From Phycisphaerales bacterium (GTDB taxonomy: Bacteria > Planctomycetota > Phycisphaerae > Phycisphaerales > SM1A02), in NCBI GenBank assembly GCA_030748805.1, contig JASMLG010000073.1, positions 33,982 to 97,981 of the forward strand: DNA of 64,000 nucleotides, given 5' to 3'. The translations under genes were made by a program, and so were the position numbers. Shown one piece after another: positions 26,106-34,026 of this stretch. Within the stretch, counting starts at the first letter, position 1. Each line of letters begins with the position of its first letter. The notes under the pieces were generated by a model that was given only the letters and a program-made list of their open reading frames with translations, made no database searches and had not been told where the DNA came from.

Positions 26106-26936
26106 ATGACAGAGACAGAACAAAACATGGAAACTTCCGAAACCACTTCTCAGAGGGACGATTCTTCTGAAATAATCGAAACATCTTCTCAAGATGAAGC
26201 GCAAGTAGAAGAGGAAGTACAAGAAGAAGCACAAGTAGAAGAGGAAGTACAAGAAGAAGCGCAAGCAGAAGATGAAGCACAAGAAGAATCCCCAACTCAA
26301 ACTGACGATTCAATTCCATCACAGCAAGAAATTAAGAATGAAGCGCCAGCACCAGATGAATCGGGAGAAGAGCCACGAACCCAAGAGGGAATGAATTGGT
26401 TTGTTCTCCGAGTCGCATCTAATAAAGAGGACTTCGTTCGGAATGCACTTGAAAAGAAAGTGCAAATCGAAGCCGTACAACACTTAGTTGGACGTATTAT
26501 GGTTCCTACTGAAAAATCAAAAACTCTAACCAAAAACAACAAGGTGAAAATTACGGAAACAAAGTTGTATCCCGGATACATCTTTGTTGAAATGAAACTT
26601 GTTGATGCAAGAATATCTCAAGATGTTTTCTTTTTGATAAAGGAAACAACGGGCGTAGGTGACTTTGTTGGTACAGCAGGAAAGCCAACACCAATGTCTA
26701 CCGAAGAAGTTGACAAAATGTTGTACGACTCTCAAGCACCAGAAGAAGTTACTGAAGTTAAACTAGAATTTGCTAAGGGTGACCACGTTAATGTTAAAGA
26801 TGGTCCATTTATGGGCTACGAAGGTACTGTTGATGAGATTTTCCCAGAGAAGGGAATTGTTCGCGTTCTTGCAACAGTGTTTGGTCGCCAAACCCAAATT
26901 GATATCGAATACTGGATGATTGAAAAGTCAGAGTAA
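26106..26936 (+). CDS. nusG: Transcription elongation/antitermination factor NusG with long acidic N-terminal extension
   Basis: A 276-aa NusG that couples RNA polymerase to Rho and the ribosome. The NGN domain starts near residue 97 (NWFVLRVASNKEDFVRNAL) and contains LYPGYIFVEM and the VGDFVGTAGKPTPM hairpin region; the C-terminal KOW domain is FAKGDHVNVKDGPFMGYEGTV. The first ~95 residues are an unusual Glu/Gln-rich acidic tail built partly from a 30-bp DNA repeat at 26196, 26226 and 26256 (EAQVEEEVQE units). AAGGGA precedes the ATG. rplK, normally next, is not found downstream. Confidence 0.95.
   Translation: MTETEQNMETSETTSQRDDSSEIIETSSQDEAQVEEEVQEEAQVEEEVQEEAQAEDEAQEESPTQTDDSIPSQQEIKNEAPAPDESGEEPRTQEGMNWFVLRVASNKEDFVRNALEKKVQIEAVQHLVGRIMVPTEKSKTLTKNNKVKITETKLYPGYIFVEMKLVDARISQDVFFLIKETTGVGDFVGTAGKPTPMSTEEVDKMLYDSQAPEEVTEVKLEFAKGDHVNVKDGPFMGYEGTVDEIFPEKGIVRVLATVFGRQTQIDIEYWMIEKSE
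26196..26285 (+). repeat. 30-bp in-frame tandem repeat inside nusG (3 units)
   Basis: Units begin GAAGCGCAAGTAGAAGAGGA at 26196, 26226 and 26256; the third is diverged. It encodes the acidic EAQVEEEVQE-type repeat, and copy number could vary between strains. Confidence 0.85.
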
Positions 26937-27063
26937 CCTTTCTTTGCTGTATGACAGTTAATGTGCATACATGTCCAACGCGGGTTAAGGGAACTCCCAT
27001 TAAATTATAGTGAGGTGAGAATTTAGATGAATGTCTCTACAACAATAGCGTTTCTTTTTTTGG

Positions 27064-27069
27064 TATTGT
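27064..27069 (+). promoter_or_regulatory. -10 element TATTGT for moxR
   Basis: Hexamer ends 6 nt before ATG 27076, no Shine-Dalgarno. Confidence 0.5.
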
Positions 27070-27075
27070 GTACGT

Positions 27076-28077
27076 ATGCCAACAGACACAGTTTCACTTG
27101 AATGTTCAGTGAAAACATTCAGAGATGATTATTCAAAGTTGCGAGCTGAAATTTCAAAAGCCGTTGTTGGTCACGATGAAATAGTAGAGGGGGTTCTAAT
27201 ATGTTTGTTTGCTGGTGGACACGCTTTACTTGAGGGTGTTCCGGGATTGGGAAAAACACTATTGATTCGTACTTTGAGCGATGCGTTACATCTGAACTTT
27301 GCCCGTATTCAATTTACTCCTGATTTAATGCCAGCAGATATTACTGGTACAACAGTTGTTGTTGAGTCCGATCAAGGGAGAGAGTTTGAGTTTCGCAAGG
27401 GACCTCTCTTTGCCCAAATGGTTTTAGCAGATGAAATAAACAGGGCAACTCCCAAAACTCAATCAGCACTCTTAGAAGCGATGCAGGAGAAATCTGTTAC
27501 GGTTGGTGGTGAGACTCATAAACTAGATAGACCATTTTTTGTTATGGCGACTCAGAACCCAATTGAACAAGAAGGCACCTATCCATTGCCAGAAGCACAA
27601 CTAGACAGATTCTTTTTCAAACTACATGTTGGATATTCAGGCAGAAGTGAACTGATGGAAATAATTGATAGAACAACCAGTGGATACTCGTCTGATATAG
27701 AACGCGTATTGAATACAGACAAAATTATTGAGTACCAAAAGTTTGTCAGGAATGTTTCTATCTCAAAAGAGGTTCAAGATTATGCAGTTAGAATTGTCTT
27801 GGCAACTCATCCAGAAGAACAAATAGCAACTCCTAAAGTTAAGTCATTTTTGAGGTTTGGTGCATCTCCTAGAGCAGCACAAACCCTAGTACTTGGAGGT
27901 AAAGTTAGAGCACTTCTTGCAGACCGCAACGAAGTCGACTTTGAAGACATTAAAGGCGTTATGTTGCCCGCACTTAGACACAGATGCATACTTAATTTTG
28001 AAGCCGAAGCAGAAGCAATAACTTGTGACGACATCTTAATAAACTTAGTAGAAACACTACCGACAAAGACAATATGA
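27076..28077 (+). CDS. MoxR-family AAA+ ATPase
   Basis: A 333-aa MoxR ATPase, a chaperone-like AAA+ protein. Walker A is GVPGLGKT, Walker B VLADEINRA, sensor 1 region FVMATQNPIEQEGTYPLPEAQLDRF split, sensor 2 GASPRAAQTL. Family members usually sit beside DUF58 and VWA-domain genes; none follows here, and a barrel-like protein gene lies 10 nt downstream instead. Target is therefore unknown. Confidence 0.93.
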   Translation: MPTDTVSLECSVKTFRDDYSKLRAEISKAVVGHDEIVEGVLICLFAGGHALLEGVPGLGKTLLIRTLSDALHLNFARIQFTPDLMPADITGTTVVVESDQGREFEFRKGPLFAQMVLADEINRATPKTQSALLEAMQEKSVTVGGETHKLDRPFFVMATQNPIEQEGTYPLPEAQLDRFFFKLHVGYSGRSELMEIIDRTTSGYSSDIERVLNTDKIIEYQKFVRNVSISKEVQDYAVRIVLATHPEEQIATPKVKSFLRFGASPRAAQTLVLGGKVRALLADRNEVDFEDIKGVMLPALRHRCILNFEAEAEAITCDDILINLVETLPTKTI

Positions 28078-28087
28078 GAACAATTTT

Positions 28088-28966
28088 ATGCTAAACATTG
28101 CAATTGCAGCTTGCTTATTTGTTACAACAACAGACACCCAAAACTCTCAATTTAGCACAGTTCTAAACTTTCATTATGCTCACCAATTTGAAGCACCTAT
28201 TGATGGTGGTGGAGATATTGGGTTAAGTAGTACCGGAACTGAATTGATTATAAACAGTGGTGTTACAGATAATGATGATTTACAATTTCGGTTTCAATAT
28301 CAAAATGATGATTGGGATTTCAGTGGACCGTCTGGTCTTGGGGCAATTAATCCTTGGGAAACAATTACTACAGTGGACTTTGCGTTGCAGTGGACGCATA
28401 AATTTAACGAAAAGTCACAGTGGTTTGTTGGTGGAATCCTGAAAACCAGTTATGAAGGAAGTTTTTCTGATGGAATAGTTGCAGGAGGTACGGTTGGAGT
28501 AGTACATGCTTTCTCAGATAATTTCACTTTTGGTGTGGGTGCTGGTGTTATTCAACAGGAACTTGATGACGAACGATTGTTTCCAGTATTTGTCCTAGAG
28601 TGGAAGTTAAACGAGACACTTCGCATTACAAGTGATATAACAACGAGATTTGGAAGTAGGACTGGTGCGGAGTTGGTTTGGACACCACGTGATGAATGGT
28701 CACTTGGTTTAGGTTTTTCTTATGGTTACAGTCGGTTTCGTTTAGACAACAGTGGAGTAGCCCCGAACGGTGCAGGTGAAGCCACGTCATGGCCGCTTAC
28801 ATTAAGAGCTACTTACCACGCTTCACCAAAATTTGACCTAACTTTTTTCGGAGGAATTGTATTTAATGGGCATCTTGACGTAACCAATCAATCCAGCCAA
28901 CTTGTGCAATCAAGAAACTATGATTCTGCAGGTGCCATTGGAATTTTTGGAAAAATCAAATTTTAA
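28088..28966 (+). CDS. Putative outer-membrane beta-barrel protein
   Basis: A 292-aa secreted protein. A short hydrophobic leader (MLNIAIAACLFVTTTDT) is followed by alternating beta strands rich in aromatic and Gly residues (WTHKFNEKSQWFVGGIL, FTFGVGAGVIQ, WSLGLGFSYGYSRF, LRATYHASPKFDLTFFGG) and ends in Phe (FGKIKF), the usual C-terminal residue of outer-membrane barrels. It resembles the DUF6268-type barrels of Planctomycetota in general form, but that family call is tentative. It follows moxR by 10 nt, so co-transcription is likely. Confidence 0.65.
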   Translation: MLNIAIAACLFVTTTDTQNSQFSTVLNFHYAHQFEAPIDGGGDIGLSSTGTELIINSGVTDNDDLQFRFQYQNDDWDFSGPSGLGAINPWETITTVDFALQWTHKFNEKSQWFVGGILKTSYEGSFSDGIVAGGTVGVVHAFSDNFTFGVGAGVIQQELDDERLFPVFVLEWKLNETLRITSDITTRFGSRTGAELVWTPRDEWSLGLGFSYGYSRFRLDNSGVAPNGAGEATSWPLTLRATYHASPKFDLTFFGGIVFNGHLDVTNQSSQLVQSRNYDSAGAIGIFGKIKF

Positions 28967-28976
28967 ACACCAAATG

Positions 28977-30644
28977 TTAGCGTAAAGGTCTTTGCGTTGG
29001 GAATCGTTCTATGTCATCCCACCAAGATAAATCAAGCACAATAGGTGACGGGCTGATGTTCCATGGAATAGAAGGAAGCGGTCCAGTTTCAACATTTCCA
29101 GAGTTACCATGAGTTCTTACTATTGAAAACGAAAGCGTTTTATTCGCAACCCATGAATTTGGAAGCTCTACTCTGATACTCCACCCATGTTGGTGGATTG
29201 CTTTGTGGATTGACAAATCTTGAGGGATCTGTGAATTCGCTAGTAGCCCATTTGGAGAGATACTAATAGTTGTGTCTGTTTCTGGGTGCAATATAGTTAT
29301 TGCTTCGGTTCCTCGAAGGGATGAAAGATTCTCAAGTGTTTTTGGAAATGGGTTTCCTTCAGAAATCCCTGCACACTGAATAAAAAGTTCCCACACACCT
29401 AGTATTTTTCTTACTTGTACAGAAGTAACTTGAGAAGGACTTACAGAATTAGGAACTCCTCTTTGAACACTTTGAAGGTTCCATAGTGGGTAAAGAGTGG
29501 CGAGTTGTATACTCGGAGGTAATGCTTTGACTTCTTGAGACACAACCTGCAACGATGTGCTGCGACCACCTATTGAAATCAATAGCGACTCTGTTCGAGG
29601 AGAGACCTCGGGGCCAAAAACAGAAAGGTCAAGGGCTAATTCCCTTTCTAGACCACACCGTTTGGTTTGATTAGCAGGAACTTCAATTGCTATAGGAACC
29701 TCATCTTCATTTTCCCACTTTATAGTTGCAAGAGATGCTTCTAGTGTTGGGTTGGCAATTGCAAGAGTAACCTTGCTTCCAAAGACCGTTTCAAGCCAAT
29801 GAATATGTGGTTGCTGATCCTCAATCCACCTTAATGTTCTTAATACAAGTTGCCTTGATGTAGTGGTTTGATCAAGTAATATCGAAAGCAAACTTCTAAT
29901 GGATTCTGGGTCAACAACCCAACTAGCATAAGAATGTAAACCATCTAGTGTTGTGTTTGTAAGTAGGTCTCTACAATCAGCAGCTACTCCTCTGCTGTTG
30001 CGAATTAGACGATCAAAGCCAATTCTCCAAATGTGTTCACCTTGCAAAGCGGCAAGTCGCTCAACTTCTGAATCGTTAGGGGGGTCTGGTGGAAGAAGAC
30101 CTTTTCTTGAAGCCACAAGAGTCCATCTCCAATATTCCTGTGGATTCCATTCTGGGGTATTGTCTCTTTCTTCTGGAATTAGTTTGACGCTACTATCAAT
30201 CGGAGTAATATTCATGCTTGGTAACGAGTCCGGCAAATCCACCCAAATTGGATTAATCGAGTCACCAGCAAAACTCATTGAACCCGAACAACCCCTTGGG
30301 GTCATTACTAAAAGAACTGGGCCTGAGGTACTATCTTTTGGATGGACGTACTGAGTGTTATCTGTAGGTTTTATTGGCCTGATGATTGAAGGATTACTAG
30401 TCCACGATAGATTATTTGGATTTTTTTCTATCCACCCAACATAACCAATTGCGGTTTCTCCACTTTCAAACTGAACATCAATTGTCGACGGCCAATTGTC
30501 ACCAAGTGTTTCGCTTAACAGTTGAATAATCATCGCCCCACCTCGTGGTGAGATAGGCATAGTGTTTCTTGCGACAATTGAATCAACTGGCATGTCAAAA
30601 GCAGTTGATGCTGTAACTGCGATGAGTACGGAAAAGATAATCAT
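28977..30644 (-). CDS. Secreted protein of unknown function
   Basis: A 555-aa protein with an N-terminal signal-like segment (MIIFSVLIAVTASTAFD) and no later membrane helix. It contains several WTL/W-P segments, predicted mixed alpha/beta, with no motif recognised. Near the N-terminus MISPRGGAMIIQLLSETLGDNWPS-like text (split) resembles the entry to a ligand-binding domain, but this is not a firm match. The ATG overlaps the gmk stop by 4 nt, so it is translated from the gmk transcript; functional linkage is not obvious. Confidence 0.7.
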   Translation of the reverse strand: MIIFSVLIAVTASTAFDMPVDSIVARNTMPISPRGGAMIIQLLSETLGDNWPSTIDVQFESGETAIGYVGWIEKNPNNLSWTSNPSIIRPIKPTDNTQYVHPKDSTSGPVLLVMTPRGCSGSMSFAGDSINPIWVDLPDSLPSMNITPIDSSVKLIPEERDNTPEWNPQEYWRWTLVASRKGLLPPDPPNDSEVERLAALQGEHIWRIGFDRLIRNSRGVAADCRDLLTNTTLDGLHSYASWVVDPESIRSLLSILLDQTTTSRQLVLRTLRWIEDQQPHIHWLETVFGSKVTLAIANPTLEASLATIKWENEDEVPIAIEVPANQTKRCGLERELALDLSVFGPEVSPRTESLLISIGGRSTSLQVVSQEVKALPPSIQLATLYPLWNLQSVQRGVPNSVSPSQVTSVQVRKILGVWELFIQCAGISEGNPFPKTLENLSSLRGTEAITILHPETDTTISISPNGLLANSQIPQDLSIHKAIHQHGWSIRVELPNSWVANKTLSFSIVRTHGNSGNVETGPLPSIPWNISPSPIVLDLSWWDDIERFPTQRPLR

Positions 30645-31237
30645 GAAGCTGTTGTTGTGTTGCTTCTTGTTTGTTTAATAATTGATAGGGTTTCGGCTAC
30701 AGCCAATTCAAGATTATCATTTGTTATGAAGTATTGATAAGCATTGCTTTCTTTAGCAAGTTTTATCTCTTTTTTTGCTTCTCTAAACCTGCGTTGAATT
30801 GATTCCACATCGTCCCTAGCACGCGATTCAAGCCGTTGTAATAAGCTATCCTCATTTGGCGGAAGGATAAATATTCTCAATGATTCAGGCATGTTTTTAC
30901 TAACTTGTATGCCGCCCTGAACATCAATGTCAAGTAATACGATTTTGCCTACATGAAGAGTTTCTAATACGGGTGTTCTTAGTGTTCCATATCTATGACA
31001 CCCAAACACCTCAGCATGCTCTAAGAATTCACCATTACCTATTTTCTCCTCAAACTCTTCATTAGATACAAATAAGTAATCTTTTCCATTTGTTTCTGAT
31101 TTACTTATTGGTCTTGTTGTAGCAGATATACTAAATACTGCATCGAAAGTTTCACGAACTCGATGAACGATTGTCGTCTTTCCGACACCTGAGGGTCCAG
31201 AAATCACAACTAATAGACCTTGCGCATTCTCAGACAT
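30641..31237 (-). CDS. gmk: Guanylate kinase
   Basis: A 198-aa P-loop kinase phosphorylating GMP or dGMP. Walker A SGPSGVGKTT is near residue 13, SISATTRP and NGKDYLFVSNEEF match the GMP-binding segment, LLDIDVQGG is the Walker B-like block, and RIFILPPNEDSLLQRL with RRF..AKKEI is the C-terminal lid and core. Start ATG 31237 has a TACAAT 6 nt upstream and no Shine-Dalgarno. Divergent from der across a palindromic 55-bp region. Confidence 0.96.
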   Translation of the reverse strand: MSENAQGLLVVISGPSGVGKTTIVHRVRETFDAVFSISATTRPISKSETNGKDYLFVSNEEFEEKIGNGEFLEHAEVFGCHRYGTLRTPVLETLHVGKIVLLDIDVQGGIQVSKNMPESLRIFILPPNEDSLLQRLESRARDDVESIQRRFREAKKEIKLAKESNAYQYFITNDNLELAVAETLSIIKQTRSNTTTAS

Positions 31238-31243
31238 GTTGTA

Positions 31244-31285
31244 ATTGTAAGGTGTCTGACACTAAGGTGTAAGACACCGTACAAT
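31244..31285. promoter_or_regulatory. Mirrored gmk/der promoters within an imperfect palindrome
   Basis: TACAAT occurs on the minus strand at 31244-31249 (6 nt before gmk) and on the plus strand at 31280-31285 (7 nt before der ATG 31293). The bases between form an imperfect inverted repeat of GGTGTCTGACAC and GGTGTAAGACACC arms. Both genes would be leaderless and may share one regulator, or the palindrome may be a REP-like insertion that carries the promoters. Confidence 0.6.
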
Positions 31286-31292
31286 GGTCGGA

Positions 31293-32828
31293 ATGTCCTT
31301 ACCCAGAATAGCCATTGTTGGTAGACCAAATGTTGGTAAATCTAGCATTATGAATCGTCTTGCTCGAAGAAGGGTATCTATTGTTGACCCTACTCCTGGA
31401 GTTACCAGAGACAGGGTTAGCGTTGTATTGGAAATTGAACCACCGTCCAGAACCCCAAAAGGGACTGAATCACGAATTGCTGAAATACACGATACAGGAG
31501 GTTGGGGGGTATACGTAGTTGATGGTGAACATATAGATGATGCAGGTAAAGATCTTCGTGATCTGACAGACGATATAGAGTTCCAGATTAAAGAAGCAAT
31601 GGACAAATCCGACCTAATTGTATTTGTAGTAGATGCACAATCAGGTGTTACTCATTTAGACGAAACTGTCGCAGAAATGCTACGTAAATCAGGTTCTGCC
31701 GATCGCGTCCTAGTGGTTGCAAATAAGGTTGATTCTCGAGTATGGGAAGCCCATGGGCACGAAGCCGCTGCACTTGGGTTAGGAGAAGCAATTTGCGTTT
31801 CCTCAACAAGTGGTCATGGAATGAAATACCTAACTGACATTCTCTGGCATCGACTCGAGGGTTTGATAGGAATAGTTGAAAACGACCCAGACATGAAACT
31901 TGCAATTATTGGTAAAAGGAACGCTGGAAAATCGTCTCTTGTCAATGCACTTGCAGGAGAAGATAGAGTTATTGTTTCTGAGATTGCTGGTACAACCAGA
32001 GATTCAATAGATGTACGGTTTGAAATAGAGGGGAAGTCATTTACCGCAATTGACACGGCGGGGGTTCGAAAACAAAAAAGTTTTGCGGATGATGTGGAAT
32101 ATTATGCGTATAGAAGAATGCTCCAATCAATTCGACGGGCTGATGTAACGTTGTTGCTAATAGACGCTACTGATCGGATTTCACAAGTAGATAAAAAACT
32201 TTCAATGGAATTACAAAGACAATTCAAGCCCACAGTTATTGTTGTGAACAAATGGGATCTTGTAGATGACTCGGTCTCTCCAGAAGATTATCTGGATTAC
32301 ATCACAAAAGAACTTCGCGGTCTTAACTATGCACCAATCGTTTTCATAAGTTCTACAGAAATCAAAGGAATTGATGATGCTGTTTCTATGGCGTTTAATT
32401 TGAAGGCTCAATCAGAACATCGTGAGACAACAGGAAAATTAAATACTGTACTCAAGTCGATTCTTAAAGATCGAGGACCATCATCACGTTTAGGCACACA
32501 TGCAAAATTACTTTATGTATCACAAATTGGTGTGAAGCCGCCAACAATTGCGATTGTGGTAAACGAACCCAAGATGTTTGAGGGCCAATACGAAAGGTAT
32601 ATAATGAATCGACTTCGAGAGGAGTTACCTTTTAGCGAGATTCCTATTCGCCTTTTATTTACAAAGAGGCAACGAAAATCACTTCACGACTTAAAATACG
32701 GCAAAAAAGAAGATACAATTTCAGAGTTAACGCGTTCAAACCCACCCCCTGGTCAGGCAAGTGGTGGGACCGAAAATCTTCCTGACGACATTGAAATTTT
32801 CGGCGACGATTCAACAGTCGATGATTGA
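31293..32828 (+). CDS. der: Ribosome-assembly GTPase Der (EngA)
   Basis: A 511-aa GTPase with two tandem G domains needed for 50S maturation. Domain 1: GRPNVGKSS, TPGVTRDRV, DTGGWG, NKVD. Domain 2: GKRNAGKSS, AGTTRDS, DTAGVR, NKWD. A KH-like domain follows (PPTIAIVVNEPKMFEGQYERY split, then RLREELPFSEIPIRLLF). The C-terminus has an acidic tail of about 45 residues beyond the core. ATG 31293 (codon 4 of the open frame) is preferred because of the -10 position. First gene of der-ricT-signal peptidase. Confidence 0.95.
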   Translation: MSLPRIAIVGRPNVGKSSIMNRLARRRVSIVDPTPGVTRDRVSVVLEIEPPSRTPKGTESRIAEIHDTGGWGVYVVDGEHIDDAGKDLRDLTDDIEFQIKEAMDKSDLIVFVVDAQSGVTHLDETVAEMLRKSGSADRVLVVANKVDSRVWEAHGHEAAALGLGEAICVSSTSGHGMKYLTDILWHRLEGLIGIVENDPDMKLAIIGKRNAGKSSLVNALAGEDRVIVSEIAGTTRDSIDVRFEIEGKSFTAIDTAGVRKQKSFADDVEYYAYRRMLQSIRRADVTLLLIDATDRISQVDKKLSMELQRQFKPTVIVVNKWDLVDDSVSPEDYLDYITKELRGLNYAPIVFISSTEIKGIDDAVSMAFNLKAQSEHRETTGKLNTVLKSILKDRGPSSRLGTHAKLLYVSQIGVKPPTIAIVVNEPKMFEGQYERYIMNRLREELPFSEIPIRLLFTKRQRKSLHDLKYGKKEDTISELTRSNPPPGQASGGTENLPDDIEIFGDDSTVDD

Positions 32829-32862
32829 TAGAATCGCTCCGTAATAGCGCGACTTGAAATAA

Positions 32863-34023
32863 ATGCCAATTATCCCACTTCCTATTTTCGAAGAAGACGC
32901 AGACCCGAACAAACGAGATGCTTTGACCCTTGAAGAACAGCTCGAAAATGTTAAGGTTCCAGAGACACTTGTAGTTCGTTTTGGCTCACTTGGAATGATT
33001 GGTGAGTATAAACAGGCGGGAGATATAATAGCTGGATGTGGATCAAAGTTAGTTGCAAGAACTCATCGCGGAACTGAGATTGCAGATTTGTTAACAACTA
33101 CATGTTCAAGTGCGGGGTGTGCACAATCCATAAATCGCCAAGACATACTTGATTACATTGAAAAGTCAGGTGGTAAGAACTTTCCATTTAATACGAACGG
33201 TAGAGTTTTGAGAATTGCAACAGAAGATGATATCGCACGAATGTCCGAATTACGTGGTAGAGTTCCAGAGTTATTAAAAGAAGTAAGGGCATTAGTCGAA
33301 GAACATCAACTGGCGATGGATTTAGTCGATGTAGAATTGATTCTTGGAGAGGAACTTCTTACGTTTTATTTTTTAAGTGAAGATCGCGTGGATTTTAGGC
33401 GCTTGGTTTCTGATTTGGCGTCTAAGTATTCTGCAAGAATAGAAATGCGACAAGTTGGTTCTAGGGACGAGTCACGTCTTGTGGCTGATTACGAAAGATG
33501 TGGAAGACAATGTTGTTGTAAAAGTTTCTTAAAAGTACTCACTCCCGTTTCAATGCGTTCTGCAAAACAGCAAAAACAAACTCTTGATCCACATAAAATA
33601 TCAGGTCGGTGTGGTCGGTTGATGTGTTGCTTGAGATATGAAGATAAGACATATCGTGAATTGAAGAAGAACTTACCACACAAGAAAACCCGAGTAGGAA
33701 CAGCAGAGGGGCCGGGGATTGTTATCGAAGGAAAAATTTTAACTCAATTGGTCCTTGTCGAATTAGAACACGATAGCAGGAGGATTGCAGTTCCTATTGA
33801 AGAGTTATTAGACCCCGAAACATGTCCCAAGCCATGGAACGAACAGGTCATTAAGGAAGATTCAAAACCAAAAAGAAAAGGGAAACGTAATAGAAAACGT
33901 GGCAAAAAACAAAATTCTAGCAATGACAACGCTCAATCATCAACCGATGATAGTAAGAAGAAAAAACGTAAGCGTAATAGACGAAATAAACGGCCCAATA
34001 AAAAAAACACAAATAACACATAA
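32863..34023 (+). CDS. PSP1-domain protein, RicT (YaaT)-like
   Basis: A 386-aa cytoplasmic protein of the PSP1/RicT family. The central PSP1 region carries the conserved YERCGRQCCCKSFL and ISGRCGRLMCCLRYE blocks, whose Cys residues bind an Fe-S cluster in the Bacillus Ric complex that governs RNase Y. The last ~50 residues are extremely basic (KPKRKGKRNRKRGKK..KKKKRKRNRRNKR), suggesting RNA or ribosome contact. No ricA or ricF partner is nearby. It lies 34 nt after der and 3 nt before the signal peptidase gene. Confidence 0.88.
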   Translation: MPIIPLPIFEEDADPNKRDALTLEEQLENVKVPETLVVRFGSLGMIGEYKQAGDIIAGCGSKLVARTHRGTEIADLLTTTCSSAGCAQSINRQDILDYIEKSGGKNFPFNTNGRVLRIATEDDIARMSELRGRVPELLKEVRALVEEHQLAMDLVDVELILGEELLTFYFLSEDRVDFRRLVSDLASKYSARIEMRQVGSRDESRLVADYERCGRQCCCKSFLKVLTPVSMRSAKQQKQTLDPHKISGRCGRLMCCLRYEDKTYRELKKNLPHKKTRVGTAEGPGIVIEGKILTQLVLVELEHDSRRIAVPIEELLDPETCPKPWNEQVIKEDSKPKRKGKRNRKRGKKQNSSNDNAQSSTDDSKKKKRKRNRRNKRPNKKNTNNT

Positions 34024-34026
34024 TCT

